NCBI RefSeq assembly: GCF_033547155.1
Contig: NZ_CP137892.1
Coordinates: forward strand, 3,906,001-3,970,000
DNA: 64,000 nt
DNA from: Pseudomonas benzenivorans
Lineage (GTDB): Bacteria > Pseudomonadota > Gammaproteobacteria > Pseudomonadales > Pseudomonadaceae
Direction: 5' to 3'
How positions within the stretch are numbered: position 1 is the first letter of the stretch; every line of letters starts with the position of its first letter. Below, in pieces: positions 12,816-23,819 of the stretch. Under the pieces are notes generated by a model, which made no database searches, was not told the DNA's origin, and saw only the letters and a list, made by a program, of their open reading frames with translations. The position numbers were made by a program, and so were the translations under genes.

Positions 12816-13639
12816 TGGCGACCTACGCCGTCGGCGACCTGCAAGGCTGCCTGGAGCCGCTGCGCTGCCTGCTGCGGCGTGTCGCCTTCGACCCCGACAA
12901 AGACCGTCTGTGGCTGGTCGGCGACCTGGTCAACCGTGGCCCGGCGTCGCTGGAGACCCTGCGCTTCGTCTATGCCCTGCGCGAATCCGTGACCTGTGTG
13001 CTGGGCAACCACGACCTGCACCTGCTGGCCGCCGCCCACAATATCGAGCGCCTGAAAAAGGCCGATACCCTGCAGGACATCCTTAACGCCCCCGATCGCG
13101 ACGAACTGCTGGACTGGCTGCGCCGGCAAAAACTGCTGCACTACGATGCCGAGCGCGATATCGCCCTGGTCCATGCCGGCATCCCGCCGCAATGGTCGTT
13201 ACAGAAGGCCCTCAAGCGAGCGGCCGAGGTCGAGGAGGCGCTGCGCGACGACAGTCGCTTGCCGCTATTCCTCGACGGCATGTACGGTAACGAGCCGGCC
13301 AGATGGGACAGCGAGCTGCGCGGCATCACGCGCCTGCGGGTGATCACCAACTACTTCACTCGCATGCGTTTCTGCACGGCCGACGGCACCCTGGACCTCA
13401 AGAGCAAGGAAGGCATCGGCAGCGCCCCAGCCGGTTATGCTCCCTGGTTCAGCCATGCGAATCGCAAGACTCGCGGTCAGAAGATCGTCTTCGGCCACTG
13501 GGCCGCGCTGGAAGGTCGCTGCAACGAACCCGGCCTGTTCGCCCTGGATACCGGCTGCGTCTGGGGCGGCGCCATGAGCCTATTGAATATTGACAGCGGC
13601 GAACGCCACCGCTGCGACTGTAACGAGGAAAAACCATGA
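12815..13639 (+). CDS. apaH: Symmetrical Ap4A hydrolase
   Basis: Hydrolyses diadenosine tetraphosphate (and decaps Np4-capped RNA in E. coli). It has 274 residues and the metallophosphoesterase signature: YAVGDLQGC at residues 4-12, [18 protein letters not shown] near 31-48, [10 protein letters not shown] near 62-71, and VHAGIPPQW. The ATG follows the apaG stop (TGATG) and its own stop overlaps glpE (ATGA). Confidence 0.96.
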   Translation: MATYAVGDLQGCLEPLRCLLRRVAFDPDKDRLWLVGDLVNRGPASLETLRFVYALRESVTCVLGNHDLHLLAAAHNIERLKKADTLQDILNAPDRDELLDWLRRQKLLHYDAERDIALVHAGIPPQWSLQKALKRAAEVEEALRDDSRLPLFLDGMYGNEPARWDSELRGITRLRVITNYFTRMRFCTADGTLDLKSKEGIGSAPAGYAPWFSHANRKTRGQKIVFGHWAALEGRCNEPGLFALDTGCVWGGAMSLLNIDSGERHRCDCNEEKP

Positions 13640-13965
13640 GCGAGTTCAAGCGCATCTCCCCCCAGCAGGCGCAGGCCCTGCGCGAGCAAGGCGCGGTGGT
13701 GGTCGACATCCGCGACCCACAGAGCTTCGCCCTCGGCCACATCAGCGGCTCTCGGCACCTGGACAACTACTCCCTGGCGGACTTCATCGCCCGCGCCGAT
13801 CTCGACGCGCCCCTGATCGTCACCTGCTACCACGGCAACTCCAGCCAGAGCGCGGCCGCCTATCTGGTCGGCCAGGGTTTCTCCGAAGTCTACAGCCTCG
13901 ATGGCGGCTTCGAGTTGTGGCGCACCAGCTACCCGGCCGAAGTCGCCCAGAACGCGGCCGAATAA
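13636..13965 (+). CDS. glpE: Thiosulfate sulfurtransferase (single-domain rhodanese)
   Basis: A 109-residue rhodanese that transfers sulfane sulfur from thiosulfate to acceptors such as cyanide or thioredoxin. The active-site loop is CYHGNSS, with the catalytic cysteine at residue 64, preceded by [16 protein letters not shown]. It is coupled to apaH by a 4-base overlap. In Pseudomonas it forms the end of the surA-to-glpE gene row. Confidence 0.93.
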   Translation: MSEFKRISPQQAQALREQGAVVVDIRDPQSFALGHISGSRHLDNYSLADFIARADLDAPLIVTCYHGNSSQSAAAYLVGQGFSEVYSLDGGFELWRTSYPAEVAQNAAE

Positions 13966-14256
13966 AAAAATCGCCTCCGCGGCCTCCCCGGCAACCCCGC
14001 ACCATTACTGCCTCTGCGCCCCGCACCGGGCGCGGCAATATCTTGTTATCGTTGCGCCGCGCTTGATCTTCCAGATTCCGAACTATCCTTACCTCAGGCC
14101 ATCCAAAAATCAGGGAAAGCCGGCTGACCGGCTTCGGGCCAACGGTAACGACCTTTTGTTTTCTGGGGGATCTTCGTCGGCACTCTCATCGGCTGCGTCT
14201 TAGCACCCGAACGACCGATCCCTCGCCCGGCTCCGAGCATCGACCGAGGTGACGTC
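13966..14256 (+). promoter_or_regulatory. glpE-prkA intergenic region with a short hairpin
   Basis: These 291 bases have no convincing gene. A perfect 7-bp hairpin (AAGCCGG, loop CTGA, CCGGCTT) lies at 14117-14134, followed 20 bases later by CCTTTTGTTTTC, which could serve as a weak terminator. The remainder should contain the prkA promoter. In other bacteria prkA-yeaH-spoVR belongs to the general stress regulon, but I could not pick out a specific RpoS-type promoter with confidence. Confidence 0.4.
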
Positions 14257-16179
14257 ATGAGTATTTTCAGCCACTTCCAACAACGCTTCGAAGCAACTCG
14301 CCAGGAGGAATACAGCCTCCAAGAGTATCTCGAGCTGTGCAAACAAGACCCCAGCGCCTACGCTACGGCCGCCGAGCGCCTACTGATGGCCATCGGCGAA
14401 CCCGAACTGCTCGATACCTCGAGCAACGCCCGGCTGTCGCGCATCTTCTCCAACAAGATGATCCGCCGCTACCCGGCCTTCGCCGACTTCCACGGCATGG
14501 AAGAGTGCATCGACCAGATCGTCGCCTTCTTCCGTCATTCCGCCCAGGGCCTGGAGGAGAAGAAACAGATTCTCTACCTGCTGGGCCCGGTCGGCGGCGG
14601 CAAGTCGTCCCTGGCGGAGAAGCTCAAGCAGCTGATGGAGAAGGTGCCCTTCTATGCGATCAAGGGCTCGCCGGTATTCGAGTCGCCACTGGGCCTGTTC
14701 AATGCCGCCGAAGACGCCACCATCCTCGAGGAGGATTTCGGCATCCCGCGCCGCTACCTGACCACCGTGATGTCACCCTGGGCGACCAAGCGGCTGTCCG
14801 AGTTCGGTGGTGATATCAGCCAGTTCCGCGTGGTCAAGCTCTATCCCTCGATCCTCAACCAGATCGCCGTTGCCAAGACCGAACCGGGCGACGAGAACAA
14901 CCAGGACATCTCCGCCCTGGTCGGCAAGGTGGACATCCGCAAGCTGGAAGAATTTCCGCAGAACGACGCCGATGCCTACAGCTATTCCGGCGCCCTGTGC
15001 CGCGCCAACCAGGGCCTGATGGAGTTCGTCGAGATGTTCAAGGCACCGATCAAGGTGCTGCACCCGCTGCTGACCGCCACCCAGGAAGGCAACTACAACA
15101 GCACCGAGGGCCTCGGCGGCCTGCCGTTCAACGGCATCCTGCTGGCCCACTCCAACGAGTCCGAGTGGCACAGCTTCCGCAACAACAAGAACAACGAGGC
15201 GTTCATCGACCGTATCTACATCGTCAAGGTGCCCTACTGCCTGCGCGTCACCGACGAAATCAAGATCTACGACAAGCTCCTGGCCAACAGCTCCCTGGCC
15301 CAGGCCCACTGCGCCCCCGACACCCTGAAGATGCTCGCGCAGTTCTCGGTACTGTCGCGCCTGAAGGAACCGGAGAACTCCAACATCTACTCGAAGATGC
15401 GCGTCTACGACGGCGAGAACCTCAAGGACACCGACCCCAAGGCCAAGTCGATCCAGGAGTACCGCGACAACGCCGGGGTGGACGAGGGCATGAATGGCCT
15501 GTCGACTCGCTTCGCCTTCAAGATCCTCTCCAAGGTGTTCAACTTCGACTCCCACGAGGTAGCGGCCAACCCGGTACACCTGCTCTACGTCCTGGAGCAG
15601 CAGATCGAGCAGGAACAGTTCCCTGCCGAGGTCCGCGAGCGCTACCTGCGCTTCATCAAGGAATACCTGGCGCCACGCTACATCGACTTCATCGGCAAGG
15701 AGATCCAGACCGCCTACCTCGAGTCCTACAGCGAATACGGGCAGAACATCTTCGACCGCTACGTGCTGTACGCCGACTTCTGGATCCAGGACCAGGAATA
15801 CCGCGATCCGGAAACCGGCGAGATTCTCAACCGCGTAGCCCTCAACGAGGAACTGGAAAAGATCGAGAAACCGGCCGGCATCAGCAACCCGAAGGACTTC
15901 CGCAACGAGATCGTCAACTTCGTGCTGCGCGCCCGCGCCAACAACAACGGCAAGAACCCGACCTGGCTCAGCTATGAAAAGCTGCGCGTGGTGATCGAGA
16001 AGAAGATGTTCTCCAACACCGAAGACCTCTTGCCGGTCATCAGCTTCAACGCCAAGGCAAGCAAGGAGGACCAACAGAAGCACAACGACTTCGTCAAGCG
16101 CATGGTCGAACGGGGCTACACCGACAAGCAGGTACGCCTGCTTTCCGAGTGGTATCTGCGGGTTCGCAAATCGCAGTAA
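14257..16179 (+). CDS. prkA: PrkA-family AAA+ protein kinase/protease-like protein
   Basis: A 640-residue homologue of E. coli YeaG and Bacillus PrkA, a stress-induced cytoplasmic AAA+ protein annotated as a serine kinase. It has a Walker [10 protein letters not shown] at residues 110-118 and a long AAA core; the C-terminal half corresponds to the PrkA-type kinase-like region. It begins [21 protein letters not shown]. It is first in the conserved triad prkA-yeaH-spoVR; the next gene starts 86 bases downstream. Its substrates are not known in this organism. Confidence 0.93.
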   Translation: MSIFSHFQQRFEATRQEEYSLQEYLELCKQDPSAYATAAERLLMAIGEPELLDTSSNARLSRIFSNKMIRRYPAFADFHGMEECIDQIVAFFRHSAQGLEEKKQILYLLGPVGGGKSSLAEKLKQLMEKVPFYAIKGSPVFESPLGLFNAAEDATILEEDFGIPRRYLTTVMSPWATKRLSEFGGDISQFRVVKLYPSILNQIAVAKTEPGDENNQDISALVGKVDIRKLEEFPQNDADAYSYSGALCRANQGLMEFVEMFKAPIKVLHPLLTATQEGNYNSTEGLGGLPFNGILLAHSNESEWHSFRNNKNNEAFIDRIYIVKVPYCLRVTDEIKIYDKLLANSSLAQAHCAPDTLKMLAQFSVLSRLKEPENSNIYSKMRVYDGENLKDTDPKAKSIQEYRDNAGVDEGMNGLSTRFAFKILSKVFNFDSHEVAANPVHLLYVLEQQIEQEQFPAEVRERYLRFIKEYLAPRYIDFIGKEIQTAYLESYSEYGQNIFDRYVLYADFWIQDQEYRDPETGEILNRVALNEELEKIEKPAGISNPKDFRNEIVNFVLRARANNNGKNPTWLSYEKLRVVIEKKMFSNTEDLLPVISFNAKASKEDQQKHNDFVKRMVERGYTDKQVRLLSEWYLRVRKSQ

Positions 16180-16265
16180 CCCAGCCTCAAGCCATCGGCC
16201 CAAAGCTGCTACCCGGGCCGGCAGCAGCTTTTGGGCTTGACGCGCAAAGCTCCCCGGAGGGGCCT

Positions 16266-17537
16266 ATGAGCTATGTGATCGACCGGCGCCTGAGCGGCAA
16301 GAACAAGAGCACGGTAAACCGCCAGCGCTTCCTGCGGCGCTACCGTGAGCACATCAAGAAGGCGGTGGAGGAGGCTGTCAGCCGCCGCTCCATCACCGAC
16401 ATGGAGCACGGCGAACAGATCAGCATTCCTGGCCGCGACATCGACGAGCCGGTGCTGCACCACGGCAGCGGTGGCCGCCAGACCATCGTCCACCCCGGCA
16501 ACAAGGAATTCGTCGCCGGCGAGCACATCCCCCGACCGCCAGGCGGCGGTGGCGGCAAGGGCGGTGGCAAGGCCAGCAATACCGGCGAGGGAATGGATGA
16601 GTTCGTCTTCCAGATCACTCAGGAGGAGTTCCTCGACTTCATGTTCGAGGACCTGGAGCTGCCCAATCTGGTCAAGCGCCATCTGACCGGCGCCGACACC
16701 TTCAAGACCGTACGGGCCGGCATCAGCAATGTCGGCAACCCATCGCGGATCAATATCGTCCGCACCTTGCGCTCGGCTCACGCGCGGCGCATCGCCCTGT
16801 CCGGCAGCAGCCGCAGCAAACTGCGCGAAGCGCTGGCCGAGCTGGAGCGCCTGAAGCGTGAGGAGCCCGACAACCTGGGCGACATTCAGGCCATGGAGGC
16901 GGAGATCGGCCATTTGCGCGCACACATCGCCCGCCTGCCCTTTCTCGACACCTTCGACCTCAAGTACAACCTGCTGGTCAAGCAACCCAACCCCAGCTCC
17001 AAGGCGGTGATGTTCTGCCTGATGGATGTCTCCGGCTCCATGACCCAGGCGACCAAGGATATCGCCAAGCGTTTCTTCATCCTGCTCTACCTGTTCCTCA
17101 AGCGCAGCTACGACAAGATCGACGTGGTGTTCATTCGCCACCACACCAGCGCCAAGGAGGTCGACGAGGAAGAGTTCTTCTACTCCCGCGAGACCGGCGG
17201 CACCATCGTTTCCAGCGCCCTCAAGCTGATGCAGGAAATCATGGCCGAGCGCTACCCGATCAACGAGTGGAATATCTACGGTGCCCAGGCGTCGGACGGC
17301 GACAACTGGAACGACGACTCGCCGATCTGTCGCGATATCCTGATGAAACAGATCATGCCGTTCGTGCAGTACTTCACCTACGTCGAGATCACCCCGCGCG
17401 AGCACCAGGCCCTGTGGTTCGAGTACGAACAGGTGCGTGAGAGTTTCGAGGATACCTTCGCCCAGCAACAACTGGTTTCGGCGACGGATATCTACCCGGT
17501 GTTCCGCGAACTGTTCCAGCGGAGGCTCGTGACATGA
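16266..17537 (+). CDS. yeaH: YeaH/DUF444 family protein with VWA-like domain
   Basis: A 423-residue DUF444 protein that accompanies PrkA in stress operons. The ATG at 16266 follows a good ribosome-binding site (GGAGGGGCCT) and gives [20 protein letters not shown]; an upstream frame overlapping prkA is rejected. A glycine-rich stretch ([14 protein letters not shown], near residues 91-105) separates the N-terminal region from a VWA-like domain with [13 protein letters not shown], which has the DxSxS metal-dependent adhesion motif. Its last codon overlaps the spoVR ATG by 4 bases. Confidence 0.93.
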   Translation: MSYVIDRRLSGKNKSTVNRQRFLRRYREHIKKAVEEAVSRRSITDMEHGEQISIPGRDIDEPVLHHGSGGRQTIVHPGNKEFVAGEHIPRPPGGGGGKGGGKASNTGEGMDEFVFQITQEEFLDFMFEDLELPNLVKRHLTGADTFKTVRAGISNVGNPSRINIVRTLRSAHARRIALSGSSRSKLREALAELERLKREEPDNLGDIQAMEAEIGHLRAHIARLPFLDTFDLKYNLLVKQPNPSSKAVMFCLMDVSGSMTQATKDIAKRFFILLYLFLKRSYDKIDVVFIRHHTSAKEVDEEEFFYSRETGGTIVSSALKLMQEIMAERYPINEWNIYGAQASDGDNWNDDSPICRDILMKQIMPFVQYFTYVEITPREHQALWFEYEQVRESFEDTFAQQQLVSATDIYPVFRELFQRRLVT

Positions 17538-19120
17538 CCAGTTATGACGGCGCAGCCCGCAGCAGCACAAAGAGACGCGAACCGATCGCCACCGGCTCGG
17601 AGTGGACCTTCGAGTTGATCCGCGCCTATGACCGCGAGATCGGCCGCCTCGCCGAGCGCTATGCGCTGGACACCTACCCCAACCAGATCGAGGTCATCAC
17701 CGCCGAGCAAATGATGGACGCCTACGCCTCGGTGGGCATGCCGCTGGGCTACCACCACTGGTCCTATGGCAAGCACTTCCTCAGCACCGAGAAAAACTAC
17801 AAACGCGGCCAGATGGGCCTGGCCTACGAGATCGTGATCAACTCCGATCCGTGCATCGCCTACCTGATGGAAGAGAACACCATGTGCATGCAGGCCCTGG
17901 TGATCGCCCACGCCTGCTACGGACACAACAGCTTCTTCAAGGGCAACTACCTGTTCCGCACCTGGACGGACGCCAGCTCGATCATCGACTACCTGGTGTT
18001 CGCCAAGCAGTACATTACCCAGTGCGAAGAGCGCCATGGCATCGACGCGGTGGAAGACCTGCTCGACTCCTGCCACGCCCTGATGAACTACGGTGTCGAC
18101 CGCTACAAGCGCCCCTACCCGATCTCCGCCGAGGAGGAGCGCCGGCGCCAGAAAGAGCGCGAAGAACACCTGCAGAAACAGATTAATGACCTGTGGCGCA
18201 CCATCCCCAAAGGCGCCAGCAAGGACGACGAGAAGGAAAGCACGCGTTTCCCCGCCGAGCCCCAGGAAAACATCCTGTACTTCCTGGAGAAGCACGCACC
18301 GCTGCTGGAGCCCTGGCAGCGCGAGGTGATCCGCATCGTGCGCAAGATCGCCCAGTACTTCTACCCGCAGCGCCAGACCCAGGTCATGAACGAAGGCTGG
18401 GCCACCTTCTGGCACTACACCCTGATGAACGACCTGTACGACGAAGGCCTGATTACCGATGGCTTCATCCTCGAGTTCCTGCAGTCGCACACCAGCGTGA
18501 TCTACCAGCCGCCATTCGACAGCCCTTACTACAGCGGCATCAACCCCTATACCCTGGGGTTCGCTATGTACCGCGACATCCGCCGGATCTGCGAGGAACC
18601 TACCGAGGAGGACCGCCGCTGGTTCCCCGACATCGCCGGCAGCGACTGGCTCAGCACCCTGAAATTCGCCATGAAGAGCTTCAAGGACGAGAGCTTCATC
18701 CTGCAGTACCTGTCGCCCAAGGTGATCCGCGACCTCAAGTTGTTCAGCGTCCTCGACGACGACCAGAAAGATGAACTGGTGGTGCCGGCCATCCATGACG
18801 AGGCGGGCTATCGCATCATCCGCGAGACCCTGGCCGCGCAGTACAACCTCGGCAACCGCGAACCCAATGTACAGATCTGGAACATCGACCGGCGCGGCGA
18901 CCGCTCGCTGACCCTGCGCCATCAGCAGCATGACCGCAAGCCGCTGGGCAGCTCGACCGAAGAGGTGATGAAGCACCTGCACCGCCTATGGGGCTTCGAT
19001 ATCCATCTGGAAACCCTGCAAGGCGACCAGTTGATCGAGACTCACCACGTCCCCCCCAAGGGCGAATCCGAACAGGAGGGCGAGTACCCGCGCCTCGACC
19101 TGATCATTCCGCCGATCTGA
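17534..19120 (+). CDS. SpoVR family protein (YcgB-like)
   Basis: A 528-residue SpoVR/YcgB homologue. Despite the Bacillus name (spore cortex formation), the Gram-negative members belong to a stress operon with prkA and yeaH and have no known biochemical activity. Recognisable blocks are [46 protein letters not shown] and [11 protein letters not shown]; the histidine and glutamate positions look like a metal-site arrangement. The ATG overlaps the yeaH stop (ATGA). Confidence 0.93.
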   Translation: MTSYDGAARSSTKRREPIATGSEWTFELIRAYDREIGRLAERYALDTYPNQIEVITAEQMMDAYASVGMPLGYHHWSYGKHFLSTEKNYKRGQMGLAYEIVINSDPCIAYLMEENTMCMQALVIAHACYGHNSFFKGNYLFRTWTDASSIIDYLVFAKQYITQCEERHGIDAVEDLLDSCHALMNYGVDRYKRPYPISAEEERRRQKEREEHLQKQINDLWRTIPKGASKDDEKESTRFPAEPQENILYFLEKHAPLLEPWQREVIRIVRKIAQYFYPQRQTQVMNEGWATFWHYTLMNDLYDEGLITDGFILEFLQSHTSVIYQPPFDSPYYSGINPYTLGFAMYRDIRRICEEPTEEDRRWFPDIAGSDWLSTLKFAMKSFKDESFILQYLSPKVIRDLKLFSVLDDDQKDELVVPAIHDEAGYRIIRETLAAQYNLGNREPNVQIWNIDRRGDRSLTLRHQQHDRKPLGSSTEEVMKHLHRLWGFDIHLETLQGDQLIETHHVPPKGESEQEGEYPRLDLIIPPI

Positions 19121-19230
19121 TCGACCACATCGCCGCCCTGACCGGGCGGCGTCTTGCGCTTCGTCCTCGATAATAAGTCTTTCCCCTGCCAAGGCCGCAA
19201 CCGCTATCCTCTGCGCCAACGGAGGTGGTC

Positions 19231-20460
19231 ATGCAGATATACAAGGTGGGTGGTGCAGTACGCGACCGCCTGTTGGGGCGGGCGGTCGAGGAGACCGACT
19301 GGGTCGTGGTCGGTGCGACCGCCGAACAACTGCTGGCCCAGGGGTTCCGCCCGGTGGGCGCGGACTTTCCGGTGTTCCTGCACCCCGGGACCGGCGAGGA
19401 GTACGCCCTGGCACGCACCGAGCGCAAGAGCGGACGCGGCTATGGCGGTTTCACCTTCTACGCCAGCCCGGATGTCAGCCTCGAAGAGGACCTGATCCGC
19501 CGCGACCTGACGGTCAACGCCATGGCCGAGGACGACCAGGGCCGGCTGATCGACCCCTATGGCGGGCAGCGCGACCTCGCCGCCCGCATCCTGCGCCATG
19601 TTTCCCCCGCCTTCGCCGAAGACCCGCTGCGGGTGCTGCGGGTCGCCCGCTTCGCCGCCCGCTATGCGCCCGATGGTTTCAGCGTGGCCGCCGAGACCCT
19701 GGAGCTGATGCGTCAACTCAGCGAGTCGGGCGAACTGGCGGCGCTCACCCCCGAGCGCAGCTGGAAGGAGATATCCCGCGCCCTGCTCGAGCCGCGCCCT
19801 GACGTGTTCGTGCAGGTACTACGCGATTGCGGCGCACTCCAGGCCCTGCTGCCGGAGGTCGACGCCCTGTTCGGCGTCCCACAACCGGCGGCCTACCATC
19901 CGGAGATCGATACCGGCGTGCATGTCCTCGGCGTACTGCGCCAGTGCGCCGAGCACCGGCAGCCGCTGACGGTGCGCTGGGCCTGCCTGCTGCATGACGT
20001 CGGCAAGGGTTTGACCCCGCAAGCCCAGTGGCCGCGGCATATCGCCCACGAACAACGGGGCATGCCCGCCATCCAGGCGATCAACCAGCGCAGCAAGGCG
20101 CCGAAAGACTGCCAGGAGCTGGCCCTGCTGGTCGGCGAATTCCACAGCCACGGCCATCGCGCCCTGGAACTGAAGGCCACAACCCTGCTGGAGCTGCTGC
20201 AGCGTTTCGACGTCTATCGGCGCCCACAACGCTTCGAGGAGTTCATCGCCGCCTGCGAAATGGACGCCCGCGGCCGCAGTGGCCTGGAACACCGCGACTA
20301 CCCGCAGGCCGGTTACCTGCGCGGCGCCATGCAGGCGGTCCGTGCGGTCGCCGTGCAACCGCTGCTGGAACGGGGATTCAAGGGACCCGAACTGGGCGAA
20401 GCCTTGAAAAAGGAGCGTCTGCAGGCGCTCAAGACCTACAAGGCGCACAACGCGCCCTAA
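19231..20460 (+). CDS. cca: CCA-adding tRNA nucleotidyltransferase with HD domain
   Basis: Adds or repairs the 3' CCA of tRNAs. I choose the ATG at 19231 ([16 protein letters not shown]), which follows GGAGG at the right distance, rather than the GTG six bases earlier; the product is 409 residues. Motifs: class II polymerase [10 protein letters not shown] and ETDWVVVG near the N terminus, [10 protein letters not shown], and a C-terminal HD phosphohydrolase domain (CLLHDVGKG) as in the bifunctional E. coli enzyme. It converges with folK, the stops overlapping by 4 bases. Confidence 0.95.
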   Translation: MQIYKVGGAVRDRLLGRAVEETDWVVVGATAEQLLAQGFRPVGADFPVFLHPGTGEEYALARTERKSGRGYGGFTFYASPDVSLEEDLIRRDLTVNAMAEDDQGRLIDPYGGQRDLAARILRHVSPAFAEDPLRVLRVARFAARYAPDGFSVAAETLELMRQLSESGELAALTPERSWKEISRALLEPRPDVFVQVLRDCGALQALLPEVDALFGVPQPAAYHPEIDTGVHVLGVLRQCAEHRQPLTVRWACLLHDVGKGLTPQAQWPRHIAHEQRGMPAIQAINQRSKAPKDCQELALLVGEFHSHGHRALELKATTLLELLQRFDVYRRPQRFEEFIAACEMDARGRSGLEHRDYPQAGYLRGAMQAVRAVAVQPLLERGFKGPELGEALKKERLQALKTYKAHNAP

Positions 20461-21011
20461 CTTAGATCGCGCGCACTCGGCGGCGGGAAGGCCTGCAGCA
20501 GGGCTGGCGGGGTCAGCTCGCGCCCTTGCCACCGAAAGGGCACCGGCCACAGCTGCTGCTCGATCCGCGCCGCCTGCCACAGCTCGGCGAAGCAACGCCG
20601 CGCGCCCGGATGCACCTCTTCCGGTGCCAGCAGCGCCAGAGGCCAGAGCACGAAGGCGTTCTTGAGAATTTCCGCGCGCGGCAGCACCAGGCCGTCGAAG
20701 TTGCCGACCCGGTCGCCATACAGCAGCACATCGATATCCAGCGGCAGGCCCTTGCGCTCCGGCGCGTAGCGACCGTTATCCGCCTCGATGAACTTCAGAC
20801 GCCGGTCCAGCTCCCCCAGCGGCAACGGGCTATAGCCGGCCACCACCAGGTTGAAGAAGGGGCCGCTCTTGATCCCCACCGCATGGCTTTCGAATACCGG
20901 CGAGCAGCGCATGTCGCCGAGCAGGCCAGCCAGCGCGTCGAGCCCCGCATGCAGATGAGCCTCGCGCTCGATATTGCTACCGAGACCGAGGAATACCGGG
21001 GTCAGCGACAT
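20457..21011 (-). CDS. folK: 6-hydroxymethyl-7,8-dihydropterin pyrophosphokinase
   Basis: Transfers pyrophosphate to hydroxymethyl-dihydropterin in folate synthesis. The 184-residue protein starts [20 protein letters not shown] and contains FFNLVVAG, the ATP/pterin-site segment, and [12 protein letters not shown] with the metal-binding aspartates. It overlaps the end of folB by 10 bases, so successive folate enzymes are coupled. Confidence 0.95.
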   Translation of the reverse strand: MSLTPVFLGLGSNIEREAHLHAGLDALAGLLGDMRCSPVFESHAVGIKSGPFFNLVVAGYSPLPLGELDRRLKFIEADNGRYAPERKGLPLDIDVLLYGDRVGNFDGLVLPRAEILKNAFVLWPLALLAPEEVHPGARRCFAELWQAARIEQQLWPVPFRWQGRELTPPALLQAFPPPSARDLS

Positions 21012-21358
21012 CCGCGCTCGATCTCCACACCGACGCCGCCCGCGGCAGCGGGCACTGCGCCCGGCTTGGTCAGCTTGATGCGCAACCAGGGAATGCGGAA
21101 CTCGACCATCAGCAACTCGGCCAGGCGCTCGGCCAGGGTTTCCACCAGGATGAACTGCGACTCGCCGACATAGGCCTGGACCCGCGCGGCCACGGCGGCA
21201 TAGTCGAGCGCCTTGCTCAGGTCGTCGCCCACCGCGGCGGGGCGATTGTCCCAGCCCAGGTAGAGGTCAAGACGCAAGCACTGGCGAATGGTGCGCTCCC
21301 AGTCGTAGGCACCGATCACCGTATCGACTTCCAGCCCTTCGATAAACACTATGTCCAA
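21002..21358 (-). CDS. folB: Dihydroneopterin aldolase
   Basis: Converts 7,8-dihydroneopterin to 6-hydroxymethyl-dihydropterin, the step before FolK. The conserved start is DIVFIEGLEVDTVIGAYDWE, and the only suitable initiation codon directly before it is a TTG at 21358, with GGAG seven bases upstream. That gives 118 residues, the usual length. A longer upstream frame lacks family similarity. Key residues include the glutamate in VIGAYDWE and the lysine in LRIKLTKPGAV near the C terminus. Confidence 0.93.
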   Translation of the reverse strand: MDIVFIEGLEVDTVIGAYDWERTIRQCLRLDLYLGWDNRPAAVGDDLSKALDYAAVAARVQAYVGESQFILVETLAERLAELLMVEFRIPWLRIKLTKPGAVPAAAGGVGVEIERGCR

Positions 21359-21598
21359 GCACACTCTCCACAACGCGGCATGACCGCAGCTCCACGCCGA
21401 CCTTCCGCACAGCACTGCTGCGCAGGACTATACGGCATTGATAGCGGACTCGAATGTCCATTTACGACTCAGATTGCAGCAACATCCAGCCTGGGTCACC
21501 CCCAGTTCCTCGCCAGCGGGTCTATCGCACCGCCCTCGCTCGCTACCGGCCGTAGCGGTCTGTAGAATCGAGCCATTCCTCGACCTGGAACGGATACC

Positions 21599-22168
21599 AT
21601 GTTTTGGCTGCTGGCGGTCCTCGCCTACCTGCTGGGCTCGCTGTCCTTCGCCATACTGCTCAGCCGCCTGGCCGGCGGACCGGATCCACGCGCCAGCGGT
21701 TCGGGCAACCCCGGCGCCACCAATATGCTGCGCGTGGCGGGGAAACGCCTGGCCGTGCTGACCCTGCTGGGCGACCTGTTCAAGGGCCTGCTGCCCGTGC
21801 TGATCGCCAAACTGCTGGGCCTGGGCCTGCAGCAACAGGCCTGGGTCGGCCTCGCGGCAGTGGTCGGCCACCTCTACCCCCTGTACTTTCGCTTCCGCGG
21901 CGGCAAGGGTGTCGCCACGTCCGCCGGCATGTTGCTGGGCCTCTACCCCCCCGCCGCACTCCTCGCCATCGCTGCCTGGCTGCTGACCTTCCTGCTGACC
22001 CGCACCAGTTCGTTGGCGGCGCTGATCGCCACGCCCCTGACCCTGCCCCTGCTGGCCTGGCAGCAGCCTGCCGCGCTACTGCCGGTGAGCGTATTGACCG
22101 GGCTGGTCGTCTGGCGTCACCGCGGCAATCTACGCGACCTGCTGGCAGGTCGGGAGCGGCATTTCTAA
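21599..22168 (+). CDS. plsY: Glycerol-3-phosphate acyltransferase PlsY
   Basis: Inner-membrane enzyme that acylates glycerol 3-phosphate from acyl-phosphate, starting phospholipid synthesis. It has 189 residues and about five hydrophobic segments. Family motifs are [15 protein letters not shown] (residues 36-50) and [13 protein letters not shown] (about residues 98-110). It is divergent from folB, with about 240 bases between that hold the promoters and no further gene I can support. Confidence 0.95.
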   Translation: MFWLLAVLAYLLGSLSFAILLSRLAGGPDPRASGSGNPGATNMLRVAGKRLAVLTLLGDLFKGLLPVLIAKLLGLGLQQQAWVGLAAVVGHLYPLYFRFRGGKGVATSAGMLLGLYPPAALLAIAAWLLTFLLTRTSSLAALIATPLTLPLLAWQQPAALLPVSVLTGLVVWRHRGNLRDLLAGRERHF

Positions 22169-22212
22169 CGCGAGGCCCAGCGCGGTTTCCTCCGACGCTA
22201 TCGGCCCGCGCC

Positions 22213-23238
22213 TTACAGTGCGGGCAATTGCTCCATCGGCCAGCGCGCCTGCACCGAGATGCCCAGCCCCTCGCGCTGCCCGGCCTTGAGGCGCTGGCAG
22301 CCGGCGTAGGCGATCATCGCACCGTTGTCGGTGCAGAAGGCCGGACGGGCATAGAACACCTGGCCCTTCAGCGCCCCCAGCATCGCCTCCAAGGATTCAC
22401 GCAAAGCCTTGTTGGCACTGACGCCACCGGCGATCACCAAGCTGTTCAGGCCCGTCTGCTTGAGCGCCCGACGGCACTTGATGGTGAGGGTCTCGACCAC
22501 CGCCTGCTGGAACGCCAGGGCGATATCGCAACGGGTCTGCTCGCCGTCGTCACCCGCCTCGCGGCACTGCTGCCAGGTATTCAGGGTGAAGGTCTTCAGA
22601 CCGCTGAAGCTGAAGTCCAGTCCTGGACGATCGGTCATGGGCCGGGGAAACACGAAGCGTCCGGGCGTGCCCAGCTCGGCCAGGCGGGCAATCTCCGGCC
22701 CGCCCGGGTAGCGCAGGCCCATCAGCTTGGCCGTCTTGTCGAAGGCCTCGCCGGCCGCATCGTCGAGGGACTCGCCCAGCAACTGGTACTGGCCGATACC
22801 GTCGACCCGCACCAGCTGGGTATGGCCGCCGGACACCAGCAAGGCGACGAAGGGGAAGCTCGGCGGCTGCGCCTCCAGCATCGGCGCCAACAGGTGCCCC
22901 TCCATATGATGCACACCGAGCGCCGGGACCCCCCAGGCGAACGCCAGGGCCTGGGCGCAGGAGGCACCGACCAACAGCGCCCCGACCAGACCGGGCCCGG
23001 CGGTGTAGGCGATCGCATCGATCGCCGCGGCCGTGCAGTTGGCCTCGGCCAGCACTTCGCGAATCAGCGGCAGCATGCGCTTGACGTGGTCGCGCGAGGC
23101 CAGCTCCGGCACCACACCACCATAAACGCGGTGCAGGTCGATCTGACTGAACAGCGCATCCGCCAGCAGGCCGCGCTCGCTGTCGTAGAGCGCGACACCG
23201 GTCTCGTCGCAGGAGGTTTCCAATCCCAGTACCAGCAT
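22213..23238 (-). CDS. tsaD: tRNA N6-threonylcarbamoyladenosine transferase subunit
   Basis: Transfers the threonylcarbamoyl group to A37 of ANN-decoding tRNAs, working with TsaB, TsaC and TsaE. The start [19 protein letters not shown] at 23238 gives 341 residues; the upstream in-frame extension lies in the promoter and is not conserved. The ASKHA-fold metal site is HHMEGH (His111 and His115), and SGGHTQLV is the nucleotide-binding loop. Its promoter region is shared with the divergent rpsU. Confidence 0.96.
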   Translation of the reverse strand: MLVLGLETSCDETGVALYDSERGLLADALFSQIDLHRVYGGVVPELASRDHVKRMLPLIREVLAEANCTAAAIDAIAYTAGPGLVGALLVGASCAQALAFAWGVPALGVHHMEGHLLAPMLEAQPPSFPFVALLVSGGHTQLVRVDGIGQYQLLGESLDDAAGEAFDKTAKLMGLRYPGGPEIARLAELGTPGRFVFPRPMTDRPGLDFSFSGLKTFTLNTWQQCREAGDDGEQTRCDIALAFQQAVVETLTIKCRRALKQTGLNSLVIAGGVSANKALRESLEAMLGALKGQVFYARPAFCTDNGAMIAYAGCQRLKAGQREGLGISVQARWPMEQLPAL

Positions 23239-23332
23239 GGGGCAGCGCCTTGATATGAGGTGGCATACATTCGAAGGCGCGCATAATAATAGGCAGGCGC
23301 GGAGGCCGACCAGCGCTTTTCGATCAGAGGCT

Positions 23333-23361
23333 TTGCATTCCCGGCGGCGAGACGGTAACAT
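23333..23361 (+). promoter_or_regulatory. Candidate sigma-70 promoter for rpsU-dnaG-rpoD
   Basis: TTGCAT at 23333-23338 and TAACAT at 23356-23361 are spaced by 17 bases, a good vegetative promoter geometry about 80 bases upstream of the rpsU ATG. It would drive the macromolecular-synthesis operon. Confidence 0.5.
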
Positions 23362-23442
23362 CCGCAACCCTTAAAAACCTACGTCCTCCCGCGCCATTTG
23401 CCAGGAGTGCGTGACCCCCGGTAATAAAGAAGGTAGCCCTGG

Positions 23443-23658
23443 ATGCCAGCCGTCAAAGTTAAAGAGAACGAACCCTTCGACGTAGCTCTGCGTCGTTTCA
23501 AGCGCTCCTGCGAAAAAGCCGGCATTCTGGCTGAAGTTCGTAGCCGCGAATTCTACGAGAAGCCGACCGCAGAGCGTAAGCGCAAGGCCGCTGCCGCTGT
23601 TAAGCGTCACGCCAAGAAAGTACAGCGCGAACAGCGCCGCAGCGTGCGTCTGTACTAA
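23443..23658 (+). CDS. rpsU: 30S ribosomal protein bS21
   Basis: A 71-residue, highly basic ribosomal protein required for translation initiation. The sequence begins [20 protein letters not shown] and ends [11 protein letters not shown], typical of gammaproteobacterial S21. It heads the macromolecular-synthesis operon rpsU-dnaG-rpoD. Confidence 0.98.
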   Translation: MPAVKVKENEPFDVALRRFKRSCEKAGILAEVRSREFYEKPTAERKRKAAAAVKRHAKKVQREQRRSVRLY

Positions 23659-23690
23659 TCAGTACGGACCGCCTCGCAGCAGTCAGCAGC

Positions 23691-23766
23691 GCCCGGCTTT
23701 CGCCGGGCTTTGCATTTATGGCCCCACACTCCGCTTCGCCGACCGGCGAATGGCCGGAGTTTTTTC
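23691..23766 (+). terminator. Tandem hairpins between rpsU and dnaG
   Basis: Two GC hairpins follow rpsU. The first is GCCCGGC-TTTC-GCCGGGC at 23691-23708 with a weak T tail; the second is built on ACTCCG and CGGAGT (23728-23760) with an inner TCGCC/GGCGA stem and a run of six T. A partial terminator between rpsU and dnaG is a known feature of this operon that lowers primase expression. Confidence 0.7.
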
Positions 23767-23819
23767 GTCCCCTCCGCACATCTGTCCAGCCACCCCACAC
23801 GGCAGTATTCTGAGCGCCT

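Noticed and set aside
21604..23253. Plus-strand open frame of 549 codons across plsY and tsaD
   Set aside because: It runs out of frame through plsY and opposite tsaD, and its composition is arginine- and proline-rich.
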